Position numbers and translations under genes: made by a program. DNA of 6,695 nucleotides from an uncultured Pseudomonadota bacterium. GTDB lineage: Bacteria > Myxococcota > UBA796. The stretch covers positions 1 to 6,695 of the forward strand of contig CAJWHX010000192.1 of NCBI GenBank assembly GCA_913040875.1, read 5' to 3'. Shown piece after piece: positions 6,412 to 6,695 of this stretch (position 1 is its first letter; each line of letters starts with the position of its first letter). A model generated the notes under the pieces. The model was not told the origin of the DNA. It worked only from the letters and a program-made list of their open reading frames with translations, and did not search any database.

Positions 6412-6415
6412 GGAG
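6412..6415 (+). promoter_or_regulatory. Shine-Dalgarno GGAG for the lipoprotein gene
   Basis: GGAG lies 5 nt before ATG 6421, the same spacing as for the PH-like genes. It fixes the start of a gene that has no stop within the window. Confidence 0.7.
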
Positions 6416-6420
6416 TAGAT

Positions 6421-6695
6421 ATGCTTTTGAGTAGATTGACAATAGTACTGGCTTTGGTTGCCTGTGGTGAAAAGACGATTGATGGGACGGATGAAGATGT
6501 AGTAGAGGAAGAAGTCGTTGATGTAGACGGTGACGGGATTGAAGAGTCCTTAGACTGTGATGATTCAGATGCTGATTTGGGTGCCATTGAAGACGATACC
6601 GACTGTGATGGGTTTCTGAACGACGATGACTGTGGTCCTGAGGACGCAGACATCTATCCCGATGCTGAGGATGCTTGGTATGATGGTGTAGACTC
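6421..6695 (+). CDS. Acidic MopE-like putative metal-binding lipoprotein, 5' part
   Basis: 91 complete codons from ATG 6421; the frame is open to the window edge. Residues 1-14 form a short signal peptide (Arg5, then LTIVLALVA), with a lipobox L12-V13-A14-C15. Cleavage before Cys15 and lipidation there are expected; Gly16 at +2 does not signal inner-membrane retention. After a Glu/Asp/Val-rich spacer come repeated Asp motifs: DVDGDGIEESLDCDDSDAD (34-52), DTDCDGFLNDDDCGPEDAD (59-77) and IYPDAEDAWYDGVD (78-91). The DCDD.DA...P.A.E..DGVD pattern is that of MopE-type 'putative metal-binding motif' repeats, often found in secreted or surface proteins of Myxococcota. Calcium or another divalent ion is the likely ligand. 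The full protein probably has more repeats. It is separated from the acyltransferase by 60 nt and may be transcribed on its own. Confidence 0.8.
   Translation, partial: MLLSRLTIVLALVACGEKTIDGTDEDVVEEEVVDVDGDGIEESLDCDDSDADLGAIEDDTDCDGFLNDDDCGPEDADIYPDAEDAWYDGVD

Noticed and set aside
6361..6420. Rho-independent terminator after the acyltransferase gene
   Set aside because: No GC-rich hairpin followed by a T-run is visible; the AT-rich stretch reads better as a -10 region.
6387..6653. Serine-rich opposite-strand open frame at the right end
   Set aside because: It is the complement of Asp codons (GAT/GAC read as Ser codons in reverse) in the lipoprotein gene, which has a lipobox, a Shine-Dalgarno and repeat motifs.

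Overview
The window is a densely packed run of genes, all on the + strand, with no RNA gene, CRISPR array or transposase that I can see. Base composition is moderate (mid-40s % GC by eye). Most starts have a GGAG-type Shine-Dalgarno about 5 nt upstream, so this is bacterial. A lipoprotein rich in DCDD/DGDG motifs at the right edge resembles MopE-like 'putative metal-binding motif' proteins, which are frequent in Myxococcota and related former Deltaproteobacteria. That lineage guess is weak.

Layout: (1) 1-582 is the C-terminal part of OleC, the ATP-dependent beta-lactone synthetase of long-chain olefin biosynthesis. (2) 583-4174 is a five-gene accessory block. It starts with three paralogous proteins (653-1510, 1568-2341, 2409-3152), each with an N-terminal ~80-residue domain resembling bacterial YokE-like PH domains, a polar low-complexity linker and a C-terminal membrane segment. 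Two DUF3293-like proteins follow (3139-3693, 3771-4178). (3) 4175-5170 is OleD, the NAD(P)H-dependent reductase of the same olefin pathway; its start codon overlaps the stop of the preceding gene. (4) 5176-6360 is an integral-membrane acyltransferase-3 family protein starting 5 nt after oleD. (5) 6421-6695 is the start of an acidic, putatively metal-binding lipoprotein with its own -10-like element, cut by the window edge.

In the known pathway OleA condenses two acyl-CoAs, OleD reduces the beta-keto acid, OleC makes the beta-lactone and OleB decarboxylates it to a cis-olefin. oleA and oleB are not in the window and would be expected upstream. The most notable features are the interruption of oleC-oleD by the PH-like/DUF3293 block, and a 164-bp perfectly identical DNA segment shared by the first two PH-like genes while their flanks have diverged. 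The latter points to recent gene conversion or domain shuffling. No function for the block can be proved from sequence; a membrane- or lipid-associated role is inference only.
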